Of a stretch of DNA of 64,000 nucleotides, positions 42,839 to 54,640 are shown piece by piece. The notes beneath the pieces are model-generated. The model ran no database searches. It saw only the letters and a program-made list of their open reading frames with translations, and was not told where the DNA came from. The DNA comes from Endomychus coccineus. Taxonomy: Eukaryota; Arthropoda; Insecta; Coleoptera; Endomychidae. The translations under genes and the position numbers were made by a program. Location of the stretch: contig OY294068.1 in the NCBI GenBank assembly GCA_958510875.1, positions 29,120,297-29,184,296 on the forward strand, read 5' to 3'. Position 1 is the first letter of the stretch. Every line of letters begins with the position of its first letter.

Positions 42839-45548
42839 TCTGCTCTTAAATGATATTATCATTACAACCTGTGACAAACCGTACGAAAGGAAGAAATATT
42901 TTTTTTTATAGAGTTTTTGAAAAATCGATATCTCCGTAAGTACGATGAGCTTGTTCATGAAATTTTGGCTGATAAATCTAATCAATCTACTCTTACATGA
43001 TATTATCATTACAACCTGTGACAAACCGTACGAAAGGGAGAAATAATTTTTTTTTAGAATTTTTGAAAACTCGATATCTCTGTAAGTACGATGAGCTTGT
43101 TCATGAAATTTTGGCTGATAAATCTAATCAATCTACTCTTACATGATATTATCATTACAACCTGTGACAAACCGTACGAAAGGGAGAAATAATTTTTTTT
43201 TAGAATTTTTGAAAAATCGATATCTCTGTAAGTACGATGAGCTTGTTCATGAAATTTTGGCTGATAAATCTAATCAATCTAGTCTTACATGATATCATCA
43301 TTACAACCTGTGACAAACCGTACGAAAGGGATAAATATTTTTTTTTTAGAATTTTTGAAAAATCGATATCTCTGTAAGTACGATGAGCTTGTTTATGAAA
43401 TTTTGGCTGATAAATCTAATCAATCTACTCTTACATGATATTATCATTACAACCTGTGACAAACCGTACGAAAGGGAGAAATAATTTTTTTTTAGAATTT
43501 TTGAAAAATCGATATCTCTGTAAGTACGATGAGCTTGTTCATGAAATTTTGGCTGATAAATCTAATCAATCTACTCTTACATGATATTATCATTACAACC
43601 TGTGACAAACCGTACGAAAGGAAGAAATAATTTTTTTTTAGAATTTTTGAAAAATCGATATCTCTGTAAGTACGATGAGCTTGTTCATGAAATTTTGGCT
43701 GATAAATCTGATCAATCTACTCTTACATGATATTATCATTACAACCTGTGACAAACCGTACGAAAGGGAGAAATAATTTTTTTTTAGAATTTTTGAAAAC
43801 TCGATATCTCTGTAAGTACGATGAGCTTGTTCATGAAATTTTGGCTGATAAATCTAATCAATCTACTCTTACATGATATTATCATTACAACCTGTGACAA
43901 ACCGTACGAAAGGGAGAAATAATTTTTGTTTAGAATTTTCGAAAAATCGATATCTCTGTAAGTACGATGAGCTTGTTCATGAAATTTTGGCTGATAAATC
44001 TAATCAATCTACTCTTATATGATATTATCATTACAACCTGTGACAAACCGTACGAAAGGGAGAAATAATTTTTTTTTAGAATTTTTGAAAAATCGATATT
44101 TCTGTAAGTACGATGAGCTTGTTCATGAAATTTTGGCTGATAAATCTAATCAATCTACTCTTACATGATATTATCATTACGACCTGTGACAAACCGTAAG
44201 AAAGGGAGAAATAATTTTTTTTTAGAATTTTTGAAAAATCGATATCTCTGTAAGTACGATGAGCTTGTTCATGAAATTTTGGCTGATAAATCTTATCAAT
44301 CTACTCTTACATGATATTATCATTACAACCTGTGACAAACCGTACGAAAGGGAGAAATATTTTTTTTTTTGAATTTTTGAAAAATCGATATCTCTGTAAG
44401 TACGATGAGCTTGTTCATGAAATTTTGGCTGATAAATCTAATCAATCTACTCTTACATGATAGTATCATTACAACCTGTGACAAACCGTACGAAAGAGAG
44501 AAATAATTTTTTTTTAGAATTTTTGAAAAATCGATATCTCTGTAAGTACGATGAGCTTGTTCATGAAATTTTGGCTGATAAATCTAATCAATCTACTCTT
44601 ACATGATATTATCATTACGACCTGTGACAAACCGTACGAAAGGGAGAAATAATTTTTTTTTAGAATTTTTGAAAAATCGATATCTCTGTAAGTACGATGA
44701 GCTTGTTCATGAAATTTTGGCTGATAAATCTAATCAATCTACTCTTACATGATATTATCATTACAACCTGTGACAAACCGTACGAAAGGGAGAAATAGTT
44801 TTTTTTAGAATTTTTGAAAAATCGATATCTCTGTAAGTACGATGAGCTTGTTCATGAAATTTTGGCTGATAAATCTAATCAATCTACTCTTACATGATAT
44901 TATCATTACAACCTGTGACAAACCGTACAAAAGGGAGAAATAATTTTTTTTTAGAATTTTTGAAAAATCGATATCTCTGTAAGTACGATGAGCTTGTTCA
45001 TGAAATTCTGGCTGATAAATCTAATCAATCTACTCTTACATGATATTATCATTACAACCTGTGACAAACCGTACGAAAGGGAGAAATAATTTTTTTATAG
45101 AGTTTTTGAAAAATCGATATCTCCGTAAGTACGATGAGCTTGTTCATGAAATTTTGGCTGATAAATCTAATCAATCTAGTCTTACATGATATCATCATTA
45201 CAACCTGTGACAAACCGTACGAAAGGGAAAAATAATTTTTTTTTAGAATTTTTGAAAAATCGATATCTTTGTAAGTACGATGAGCTTGTTCATGAAATTT
45301 TGGCTGATAAATCTAATCAATCTACTCTTACATGATATTATCATTACGACCTGTGACAAACCCTACGAAAGGGAGAAATAATTTTTTTTTATCTCTGTAA
45401 GTACGATGATCTTGTTCATGAAATTTTGGCTGATAAATCTTATCAATCTACTCTTACATGATATTATCATTACAACCTGTGACAAACCGTACGGAATTGA
45501 GAAATATTTTTTTTTTGAATTTTCGAAAAATCGATATCTCTGTAAGTA
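42839..45548 (+). repeat. 146-bp satellite array, forward arm (about 19 copies)
   Basis: A monomer of 146 bp (147 between the first two copies) containing CAATCTACTCTTACATGATA, ACAACCTGTGACAAACCGTA, an A/T run, TCGATATCTCTGTAAGTACG and ATGAGCTTGTTCATGAAATT. The word GTGAC recurs at 42,871, 43,018, 43,164, 43,310, 43,456 and onward to 45,479. The last-but-one unit is shortened to 126 bp. Copies are over 95% alike. Reading frames across the monomers are accidental since 146 is not a multiple of three. Confidence 0.95.
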
Positions 45549-45589
45549 CGATGAGTAGTAGTAGTACTGTATATGATAAATGATGATGA

Positions 45590-47300
45590 TATCATGTAAG
45601 AGTAGATTGATTAGATTTATCAGCCAAAATGTCATGAACAAGCTCATCGTACTTACAGAGATATCGATTTTTCAAAAATTCTAAAAAAAAATTATTTCTC
45701 CCTTTCGTACGGTTTGTCACAGGTCGTAATGATAATATCATGTAAGAGTAGATTGATTAGATTTATCAGCCAAAATTTCATGAACAAGCTCATCGTACTT
45801 ACAGAGATATCGATTTTTCAAAAATTTAAAAAAAAAATTATTTCTTTCTTTCGTACGGTTTGTCACAGGTTGTAATGATAATATCATGTAAGAGTAGATT
45901 GATTAGATTTATCAGCCAAAATTACATGAACAAGCTCATCGTACTTACAGAGATATCGATTTTTCAAAAATTCTAAAAAAAAAATATTTCTCCCTTTCGT
46001 ACGGTTTGTCACAGGTTGTAATGATAATATCATGTAAGAGTAGATTGATTAGATTTATCAGCCAAAATTTCATGAACAAGCTCATCGTACTTACAGAGAT
46101 ATCGATTTTTCAAAAATTCTAAAAAAAAATTATATCTCCCTTTCGTACGGTTTGTCACAGGTTGTAATGATGATATCATGTAAGACTAGATTGATTAGAT
46201 TTATCAGCCAAAATTTCATGAACAAGCTCATCGTACTTACAGAGATATCGATTTTTCAAAAATTCTAAAAAAAAATTATTTCTCCCTCTCGTACGGTTTG
46301 TCACAGGTTGTAATGATAATATCATGTAAGAGTAGATTGATTAGATTTATCAGCCAAAATTTCATGAACAAGCTCATCGTACTTACAGAGATATCAATTT
46401 TTCAAAAATTCTAAAAAAAAATTATTTCTCCCTTTCGTACGGTTTGTCACAGGTTGTAATGATAATATCATGTAAGAGTAGATTGATTAGATTTATCAGC
46501 CAAAATTTCATAAACAAGCTCATCGTACTTACAGAGATATCGATTTTTCAAAAATTCTAAAAAAAAATTATTTCTCCCTTTCGTACGGTTTGTCACAGGT
46601 TGTTATGATGATATCATGTAAGACTAGATTGATTAGATTTATCAGCCAAAATTTCATGAACAAGCTCATCGTACTTACAGAGATATCGATTTTTCAAAAA
46701 TTCTAAAAAAAAATTGTTTCTCCCTCTCGTACGGTTTGTCACAGGTTGTAATGATAATATCATGTAAGAGTAGATTGATTAGATTCATCAACCAAAATTT
46801 CATGAACAAGCTCATCGTACTTACAGAGATATCAATTTTTCAAAAATTTAAAAAAAAAATTATTTCTCCCTTTCGTACGGGTTGTCACAGGTTGTAATGA
46901 TGATATCATGTAAGACTAGATTGATTAGATTTATCAGCCAAAATTTCATGAACAAGCTCATCGTACTTACGGAGATATCGATTTTTCAAAAACTCTATAA
47001 AAAAAATTATTTCTCCATTTCGTACGGTTTGTCACAGGTTGTAATGATAATATCATGTAAGAGTAGATTGATTAGATTTATCAGCCAAAATTTCATGAAC
47101 AAGCTCATCGTACTTACGGAGATATCGATTTTTCAGAAATTCTACAAAAAAAGTATTCCCTTATTTTGTACGGTTTGTCGAGAGATGTAATACAGTTGTG
47201 TTGTAAAAGTAACATGAGGAGATTTATGCTCCAAAATTTCATGAACAAGCTGACCGTAGTGTCGGAGATATCGACTTTTCAAAAATTCTGTTAAAAAACT
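45590..47300 (-). repeat. 146-bp satellite array, inverted arm (about 10 good copies plus 2 decayed)
   Basis: Reverse complement of the same monomer. The word GTCAC recurs every 146 bp from about 45,717 to 47,034. The outermost units (to about 47,300, with traces to 47,440) are strongly diverged. The centre, about 45,549-45,589, is a GTAGTAGTAGTACTGTATAT and ATGATGATGATATCATG spacer with small direct repeats. Confidence 0.95.
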
Positions 47301-47892
47301 GTTTCCTCCTTTCATACGGCTTGTCAAGGATTGTAATGGTATTGTGACGAAAGATCAGCCTAAGGAGATGCATCAATCCAAATTTTATCAAAAAGCTTGC
47401 CGTAGTTTACAAAAAGTAATGATATTAATTTCTTTATTCATACCGTTTGTAAAGAAATGAAATATTGGCACCCTGTAGGTGCAGCCCATGTGGAGTATTT
47501 AAAGGATATTATTTTATTTGTTCTTAATAATCAATATAAATAATTTGTTATCATAATAAGTTACATCAATCAGGTAGAACAAATAATTTCTGAAAACGGA
47601 CTTGGTAGCAGATTGTCTGATAAATCTGGCAACATAGCTTGCAAATTCTCCTCTATCCCATCTCCGACAGTACACACGTCATAAAGTGTGGATGGAAAAG
47701 TGTGGGTAACTTCACACTAATTGGAAACTCGGGGCTGTTTCCTATGTGAGAAGTGGGACCGCTAAGCGTCGTCTGTCGCGTAGTATCAAAAGACGTCACG
47801 GGTGGCGAGGGATGTTCTCTGGCACGTATACGACAGTGTTCTCTGACAACTGTCATTCTTCACTTGTAAACACAAGTTTTTAGAAACAAATT

Positions 47893-48082
47893 ACGAAACC
47901 GTGCATTGTGCCGAAATGCAAAACGGGGTACAAAAGTGTAAAGCAAGAAACTTCTGTTTTTAAAGTGCCGCAAGATGCGGAAATGCGAAAAAAGTGGATG
48001 CTTGCTATTCCGGATAGAAATCGTTTTACCGAGGTCTTTTGTGTGCGTCATGTATAACGAAAAAGGGGAAGTTATTTTCAAG
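47893..48082 (+). pseudogene. THAP zinc-finger exon
   Basis: In frame from 47,893 (ACG, probably a mutated ATG) it reads KPCIVPKCKTGYKSVKQE, then VFKVPQDAEMRKKWMLAIPD and FCVRHV. This gives the C-x4-C...C-x2-H ligand set and the FKVP and W-x-AIP features of THAP DNA-binding domains, found in P-element-type transposases and host regulators. A TAA follows at 48,055. A consensus donor (AAG|GTGAGT) follows at 48,083, so this was a first coding exon. A short second copy of its middle part (ATTCCGGAAAGAAATCG) lies at about 48,155. It lies inside the composite's right side and no downstream exon was found. Confidence 0.7.
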
Positions 48083-48318
48083 GTGAGTAATACATTTTGA
48101 CAAGAGTGACAGTTCTATTCCTCTCTCTCAAATCAGAATACTTAGTAACACTGCTTGCGATTCCGGAAAGAAATCGTTTTACCACTTCGATCCAAGCGCT
48201 AGCTAGTGGCTGAGCGAGGTACTACGAGTCCACAGACCTGTATATACGACCGTGAGTAAGACACAAGTTTTAGATTCCACAACCACCCTTGACCAAGATA
48301 ATTTTTGATATCCCGGTA

Positions 48319-49640
48319 CTATTCTATCGATGTATTCCCCCAACTGGAACCTCACTTATTACCTGTGTCTTATAATGTACCATAAATAGGCAAGAATATT
48401 CATATTTTCATACATTAGTATAGTTTGAAAATGACACGCTAGTATTGAAACTATAGTCACGATTTTTTTCTATAATATATGTGAGAAAAAACAAAGTGTT
48501 TCATTTTGTTATATCAAAATTTTATAAGCTACAATTTTCCTCATGGCTATTTCTCTCGATAAATTGATAATTTTCGAGGTAATTGCCATACACTAGCATT
48601 CATCTTTCACTCTCTAATAAAATCGCTTAACTCAACTTTTCAGGATTTTTCTCAGAACATCGAAATGAAGGTCTTCACAAAAATCCAGGTTGGTAGAAAG
48701 TTTTCCGAAGTTTTGTCCCTATCGTGTCTAATTTTACTGCTCTATGTGATTAGTAACTCTTTTATGATTTAAAATTATCGTAGTTTTCGAATTTATTTCA
48801 ATTATTTATATTTCTTGAAAGCTTCTATAATACATAAACAAGATAACAATGTCGATAATGCCTTGAAAACCTACATGCGTGGGAGATAATTGTATGGATC
48901 AATTCATAAAACTTCGAATGGCATTCCCATAAGGATTTGAAATTCAGTTTTGTAAACAACATCATTCTGATAATCGTATCGAGGGAAAGAAAGATATGAA
49001 TAAGCTCTATTACAGACTGAAGAGAACCTTCTTGGAACTACCAATCCATTCGTTTTCCTTTATGTACCCGCTTTATCCAACTGTCGCTAATTTAGATAAC
49101 TTCTCCCTGGTCACATCTTCAAATCTTATTAGAGTTCAGTAAACTTCTATCTCTATAACAGATCCATTAAATGATATCCAAACTTATTACTGTTCCTTGT
49201 TTCAGTGATTGGATGACTGCTATTAGTAACACAGTAAGTTATTACTATTTTACAATATTGCATGTTTTACTGTTATGTTAGTTGATGCACCCTTGAAAAT
49301 GAAAGATTTTTTTAGAGATTACATCATTTGAAGTAATTATAGTACAGTAAATATGACGGGAAAAATGGCTTTTGTTGAAAAAAATGACCGAAGGTATTTT
49401 TTTGTTATAAATCGTTAGCGGGACATGTGATGAGCTCAAAACCAAAAAGCTCCTCGCCTTGGACTTTTTTGAGAATACCAAAATTTTGTAAACAGAAATT
49501 GTAAAGAACAATATTATCTACAATTTGTTTCATGCAGCTGTTGCATTAGAACCAAAAGTTAACGAAGGAGAGGGCTCCAAAGTTACCAAAAATTTGCACT
49601 TCAATGAAAAGAACCTACATACAAGAGCAAGGTGAAAAGT
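48319..49640. other. No gene recognised
   Basis: AT-rich. The minus-strand frame at 49,278-49,511 is without motif. Confidence 0.4.
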
Positions 49641-49676
49641 TGAAGCAAGAAATGATGTATTCGGTCAAAACTTATT

Positions 49677-50661
49677 TTATTTCCCAACATAATCTCCTTG
49701 TAGCCCTAAACATTTCGTTCAATATTTTTCTAATATTTCGATCCCTTTCAAATAATACGATTTCGGCAATCCTTAAAAATAGGCGTTTGTCTTTTTCCGC
49801 CGAGCTATTTCTTCAAGCTTGGAAATAGATAAAAAATCGCAGAGGGGTAAATCTGAAGAGTATGGTGTATGACGAACCAATTCAAAGCATTCATGCAATT
49901 TTGCCATTGCGACCGCAGACCTGTACACCGGTGCGTTATCCTGGTGGAAAAGCACTTTTTTCTTTGCCAAATGCTGCCGCTTTTGCTTCAAATCGGCGTC
50001 GCATCAATCCAACAGCTATGCATAATATACGCCGGTGATCGTTTTGTCCTTTTCAAGGTAATCGATATAGACGATACCGTGTGCATTCCAAAAAACTGTC
50101 GCCATGACTTTGTTGGCCGATAAACCCATTTTGACCCTTTTCGGCTTCGATTCGCCAAGACAAGTCCACTGTTTGGACTGTTCTTTGGCCTCTGGTGTGT
50201 TGTGATGGATCCATGTTCCGTCTTCTTATAGCGCTTGAAAATCGCCAAACTCTCCTTTGGTTGTCACACGGTCGCGCTTGTTGTTAATAGCGGGCAAATG
50301 TGACAGCCATCTGGCAAATAGCTTTCTCATATTCAAAAATTTGCAAAACGTTCCATACACATTCGGTTGAGATGCCCATAGCCTCAGCAATCTCGTGCAC
50401 TTTAACTCGCCGATCGTCCAATATCATACCATGGATTTTATTGACTATTTCTGGCATTGTAATCTCAATTGGACGACCAGAACGTTCGGCGTCCTTTGTT
50501 GTCATAGTACCACAACGAAAATCAGTTAAACACTTGTGAATCGTTCCGATCGATGATGAGGAGTCCTCTTAATGTTTAACAAGCGATGCTTTGGTTTGCG
50601 GGAGGTTTTTTCCACGGAAGAAATAATGTTTAATCAAGACGCGAAATTCACTTTTTTCCAT
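49677..50661 (-). pseudogene. mariner (DD34D-type) transposase
   Basis: About 328 codons from ATG 50,661 (MEKSEFRVLIKHYFFRGKN) to TAA at 49,677 (GDYVGK). The N-terminal helix-turn-helix, then DAERSGRPIEITMPEIVN, VHEIAEAMGISTECV. The middle is frameshifted (THQRPKNSPNSGL and KWVYRPTKSWRQFFG lie in a second frame of the catalytic region). The second Asp lies in VLFHQDNAPVYRS and the third in YSSDLPLCDF, where SPDLAP is usual. A stop interrupts after SLVKH. The length fits the usual 340-350 residues. Its upstream end abuts the A-tail of LINE-A copy 2, so one TIR is missing or hard to define. Confidence 0.88.
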
Positions 50662-50687
50662 GTTTACAAAAATCTTCAAGGTTGCCT

Positions 50688-52950
50688 TTTTTTTGCGTAG
50701 AGGAGAGGAAATCTTGCATAGACGCCTCGGGGACCCGTGCCCCCAGGTGTGCCGGATTCGTACCGACTAAAACCCTCCCTTATTGTGCCCTCACATATTG
50801 CTATCTTAGTCCAGGCTTTGAACCGAAAAAAAAAACATGTAAGTTCGAATCGAATATTTTTTTTTGCATTACTTTCAAGAGGTTCTCAGGATCATTCATA
50901 CATATTAAAACCTCTTAGGGGGTTTTTTGGTTCGCTGAACACGAATCCGTAGCCAGATTAACTTGCAATCCATCGTAGGGGCGGTAAAATCGACTAAATT
51001 GGCCAATTTTGCACCCCTATATGTTATTTTGCAATTTACGTGTTTTAGGCATTTCGAATGCATCAAGGAGGTTTTTTGGGTTGCTGAATACGATTCCGAA
51101 CCAGATTTACATGAATATCATCGTAGGAGTGGGAAATTTACAAAAATGACTAATTTGACACGCTTCTAAATTTTTATTATTTTTCCATTTTAAAATTACT
51201 TCAGAGTAAATCTGGCTTCGGAATCGTATTCAGCGACCCAAAAAACCTCCTTGGTGCATTCGAAATGCCAAAAACACGTAAATTGCAAAATAACATATTA
51301 GGGCTGCGAAATTGGCCAATTTTGTCGATTTGACCACCCCTACGATGGATTGCAAGTAAATCTGGCTACGGATTCGTGTTCAGCGACCAAAAAAAACCCT
51401 AGGGGCACTCGAAATGTCAAAATACCTTTTTTTGTAGAAAATACAATTCAAGACTTGGAGATTTCGGGCCATTTTTGCCCCCAATGGGTGGGGTTGGGGT
51501 TCCCAAGAGGTTTTAAGGTGTATGAATGATCCTGAGAACCTACTGAAGCTAATACAATAAAAAATTTTTGATTCGAACTTACATGTTTTTTTTTGTTTAT
51601 TATAGCTAAAATCCCGGTTCACAGCCTGGACTATGTCGTCATCAGTCCAGTGTATTCTATAAAATGCAGTAGCCTGATTTAGGGGATACTTCGATTTCCT
51701 CGGGTGTAGTTTTATCGTCTCCGAGGTATGTCCAACGACCAACCGCTTATCCCGTGCACTGACACAGCACATGTATGGGTATCTCTTCTTTCACGCCTCA
51801 ACCCCTTCATGTGGGCTGATTTACCAGACCCATCGTACATGGATGTTTGTTGCATGGGGCGTGTCCGGTCAGGAATGCAACAAGATTCCTTATTTCTTGT
51901 CTGCTGAACGTCAGCAGATTTTTCACTCATCGCTGCTGGAGATCTCTCAATAGTCCCTTGGAGTGCAACATATGGGTCAATTCCCTCCAGTAGGCACGGT
52001 GATCTGTCTCGAGCCATTTTTGGATTACAGATTTCGCTGTGGCATGAGAAATGCCACAGGTTGGCTCTGGTCCAATCAGTGGTTGTTCCGCCACCGCTTT
52101 AGCGAGTGTGACGGCAGTTTGAGTCCCTTCTCGTCTGGTTTCCACAGACTCCCATACGAGTGTCTCTCTATTGGGGTTCTTTACTGGTGCCGTTAGTTCT
52201 TTCATACAATCGAGTACATATTGTGAGGTGATTGTGTGCGACTCCAGTGCCTTAAGCACTGTCACGTTGCTCACTATGATTGTGATTTACCTACTCTCAT
52301 ATGCTCTCTCACTCATAATTTGAGCACATGTTGTTATTGCTACTATTTTTGCTTGGAATTCTGTCGTAAGTGTCCCTAGGTTCAAAGAAATTATTTCTCC
52401 TTGCTCCGTTGTCTCTCGACTATTGCAGCACCTGTACTTTTTTCGATCTTGGTGCCTTCCGTAAACCATACGGAATCCCCTGGTATCATATGAGGATTGC
52501 CCCCAGCGTTCTACCGTCCAATCAAGGTTTAAATCGTGAAAGGTATGGCAGTGCTGTGAACTTTGATCCTATCGAATTTCATCCCCAATGGCCCAGGTGA
52601 TCTAAGCAATCCAAGAATGCTTCGGCCTTTTTGGTCGGCCTTTCCTTGGCCAATAAGATCGAATCGATACGCTCCTCTTATGGCTTCTGCCTGAACGGCG
52701 AGGTGCAGTGGCTCCAACCCCCGCAGCCGTTGAGGTGGTCGACATTGCACCTGTTATTCCTAAGCATGCCAGCCTCTGAACTCTGTTCAGGGAATGCTGG
52801 GACACTTTCGTTTTGTTTTTGGCCACCACACGATTGCGAGGTATGTTACAATGAGTCTCACTATGGTGGTGTACACTCAGTGCACCATATGTGGAGTGAG
52901 TCCCCAGGTTCTTCCGACTGTACGACGGTTCGAGGTTGATTGCTCTCCAT
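50688..52950 (-). pseudogene. LINE-A copy 2: RT C-terminus, RNase H, Cys/His tail, 3' UTR, with E3 inserted
   Basis: Same element as 25,275-26,340: the 3' UTR (50,688-50,806) and A-tail match, and CRRTVGRTWGLTP-like sequence starts the coding part near 52,930. Then come LACLGITGAMSTT (after the RT palm), the linker with LHLAVQAEAIRGAYR, RNase H fragments (TTEFQAKIVAITTCAQ, about 52,320-52,400; LAKAVAEQPLIGPEPT), a region with WRELTHMLHSKGLL, and RQEIRNLVAFLTGH. Several frameshifts. E3 (50,807-51,633) splits the end of the element. It shows the length and domain order missing from copy 1. Confidence 0.85.
50807..51633. mobile_element. E3: foldback element with the E1/E2-type ends
   Basis: 827 bp. 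Ends are TAGTCCAGGCTTTGAACCG and, inverted on the right, TAGTCCAGGCTGTGAACCG. Flanks are TCT and TGT. Comparison with LINE-A copy 1 shows the uninterrupted target, and only the 3 bp is duplicated. Nearly the whole element folds back: GGTTTTTTGGGTTGCTGAAT on the left arm against its inverse on the right, centre about 51,165-51,195. No coding capacity. It shares CAGGATCATTCATA and the GGTCGCTGA-type motif with E2. Confidence 0.85.
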
Positions 52951-53434
52951 GGGTGTCAAAACAGAACTGAATAACATATCAGTCTGAAAAGTTTAATGCG
53001 TTCCAGTTAAAGATGGTACATCACAAATGTCACATGGGTTTCTGGATTGTAGCCCCATCTGTTTTATTTTTCAAAAACTTTTCGCCTTGCCCTCGTATTG
53101 TATATGCACTTTTTTCCTACGATGCACTTGAAGACATATATAGTTCTTTCATTTTCCAATAATTTGTACTATATGTACTATTTTAGAAATATCCACCGAA
53201 TGCAACGTCATAGCGGTTAACGGATGCGCACCCCCTCGGCCCCATATTTCCAAAGCAAATAAAAAATCGTAGCGCTACACACAAAAGATGCGATTTTGCG
53301 AAATACTGCAGAAATTTCCAAGAAACCCTGCATCCATCGACAAAGCGTCGAAGCAGAAGGACAAATCATCCCGTTTCAAACAATCTACTCTGTCTGCGAC
53401 CAAATCTAAAGTTAATCTGTCTTAATAATAAATA
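52951..53434. other. No gene recognised
   Basis: Non-coding sequence between two LINE relics. Confidence 0.4.
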
Positions 53435-54640
53435 ATAATAAATCGACTTTATTCATAAGAAAAGGTGGAGTGTCAGCAGTAGCTGTTTTTCAACTCAACC
53501 CTAAGGAGATCCTTCTAGGGGATCTTTACAAATAAACGTGAATATAAAGTATAGATGTTAATGTAAAAATAAATATAAAACTATAACAAACATCGTAAAA
53601 ATAGCGGAATATAGTAGATTAATAAAAGGGTAAAATATAAATATATGTAATTTACTCCTAGAAAAAGCGAAAATAAGTGAAATAACTACGAGTACCTCTC
53701 GGAGAAGAGAATTTAGCCAAAGAGAATACGCCAGGTTAGAAGCCAAACTGTCAGTCACTTTTCTAGTAAGTGACGCTTAAGTCTCTTTTTGAAGTTGGAT
53801 ATTGTATAATGTCTGTACCATCGACATATACATATGGACTGCGCGTGGCAATGATAAGCGCGGCTAGTGCAGGCGAGAGAGAGGGAAACGATGAGGCCTA
53901 ATACTGTCTATGCAGCATGACTGTAGCTAGTATGTTTACGTCCCGATCCGTCCTCTTCGTTTTCCCTCTCTCTCGCCTGCACTAGCCGCGCTTATCATTG
54001 CCACGCGCAGTCCATATGTATATGTCGATGGTCTGTACTCACTGGGAAGATCATTATACAATTTGGGTGCGTTGTACAAGAAACTGCTAGTGAAAATGGA
54101 GGTTGAATGTTTAGGAACCACAAGTGCATATTTATCACGGGTGTTGGTGTTATTACGTGATTGGAACGTGCAGAGTTTTGCAACTAAGTATTCCGGTTTT
54201 TTTGAAGTCAAGACCTTATGGGTGATAGTCAGTAGATGCATTTTACGTTGCTTATCCAATCTCAACCAGCCTGATTCCAGCATTTTAGATCCAATGTGAT
54301 CGTAATTCCTTTTCTTAGGACCGAATAACATGACGAAAGATTTTGTGCTATTTAGTTGGAGGTTATGAGCCAATGAGATATCATACAAAGATTGCAGGTC
54401 GTCATTAATGTTTTGAATGGCTCTAGGTAAGTCCTCGAGTGGGAAAGACAGGTAGATCTGTGTACCGTCGGCGTAATGATGTATGTGACAATTCTTTGAA
54501 TACTGGTAAAAGTCTGAGATATACACCACCTTCACCTGATGTGCAGCGAATCTTCATAGCCGAAGAGTCTATTTTCAAGCGCAGGTTCGGTTGAGCAAAG
54601 CGTTGATACCTTATGATTGGGGTTGGAAAAATACGGTGCA
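53435..54640 (-). pseudogene. CR1/L2-type LINE relic with palindromic insertion
   Basis: The frame at 53,936-54,535 reads HHYADGTQIYLSFPLEDLPR (motif C with YADG for YADD at 54,464-54,475), LQSLYDISLAHNLQLNSTKS, then KMHLLTITHKVLTSKKPEYL and APKLYNDLPSEYRPST. It continues into an artificial C-terminus supplied by a palindromic insert (53,820-54,032). Past the insert the LINE resumes and ends in an AATAAATAATAATAAATC tail near 53,440. The active-site change and the insert make it inactive. Confidence 0.8.
53820..54032. repeat. Near-perfect 70-bp hairpin
   Basis: The left arm (CATCGACATATACATATGGA to GAGAGAGAGGGAAA) is repeated inverted at about 53,960-54,032. A loop of about 75 bp lies between them. 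The only differences are one or two bases at the inner end. Confidence 0.9.

Larger units (their letters stand above)
41125..48316. mobile_element. 7.2-kb composite DD41D unit carrying a palindromic satellite and THAP exon
   Basis: Outer ends: CCGGGATATCAAAAATTATC on the left and its inverse (GATAATTTTTGATATCCCGG) on the right, each next to TA (41,123-41,124 and 48,317-48,318). The TIRs match for about 61 bp, up to GTCTTAC. A second, direct copy of most of the left TIR lies at 41,289-41,345. An inner inverted pair (41,186-41,288 and 42,538-42,652) brackets the transposase. From 42,677 to 47,731 the sequence is a large palindrome containing the satellite. The word CACGGTCGTA(C/T)ATACAGGTCTG occurs at 42,655 and, inverted, beside the right TIR. 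This suggests fusion of a transposase-bearing and a satellite-bearing element with shared ends. Confidence 0.75.

Noticed and set aside
46882..47190. Repeated open frame of about 102 codons in the satellite
   Set aside because: The monomer is 146 bp, so the frame survives only across unusual 147-bp spacings. The peptide repeats mirror the DNA repeat and have no coding signature.
42839..47300. CRISPR-like regular array
   Set aside because: Units are contiguous 146-bp tandem copies without variable spacers, and the region is eukaryotic.
47860..48081. Minus-strand frame of 73 codons over the THAP region
   Set aside because: Shadow of the plus-strand THAP exon, which has clear motifs and a splice donor.
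50807..51633. 6-bp target duplication for E3 (CTATCT/CTATGT), as in Polintons
   Set aside because: It would make the TIRs asymmetrical. E1, E2 and E4 all give clean 3-bp duplications with symmetrical ends, so the extra CTA belongs to the element.
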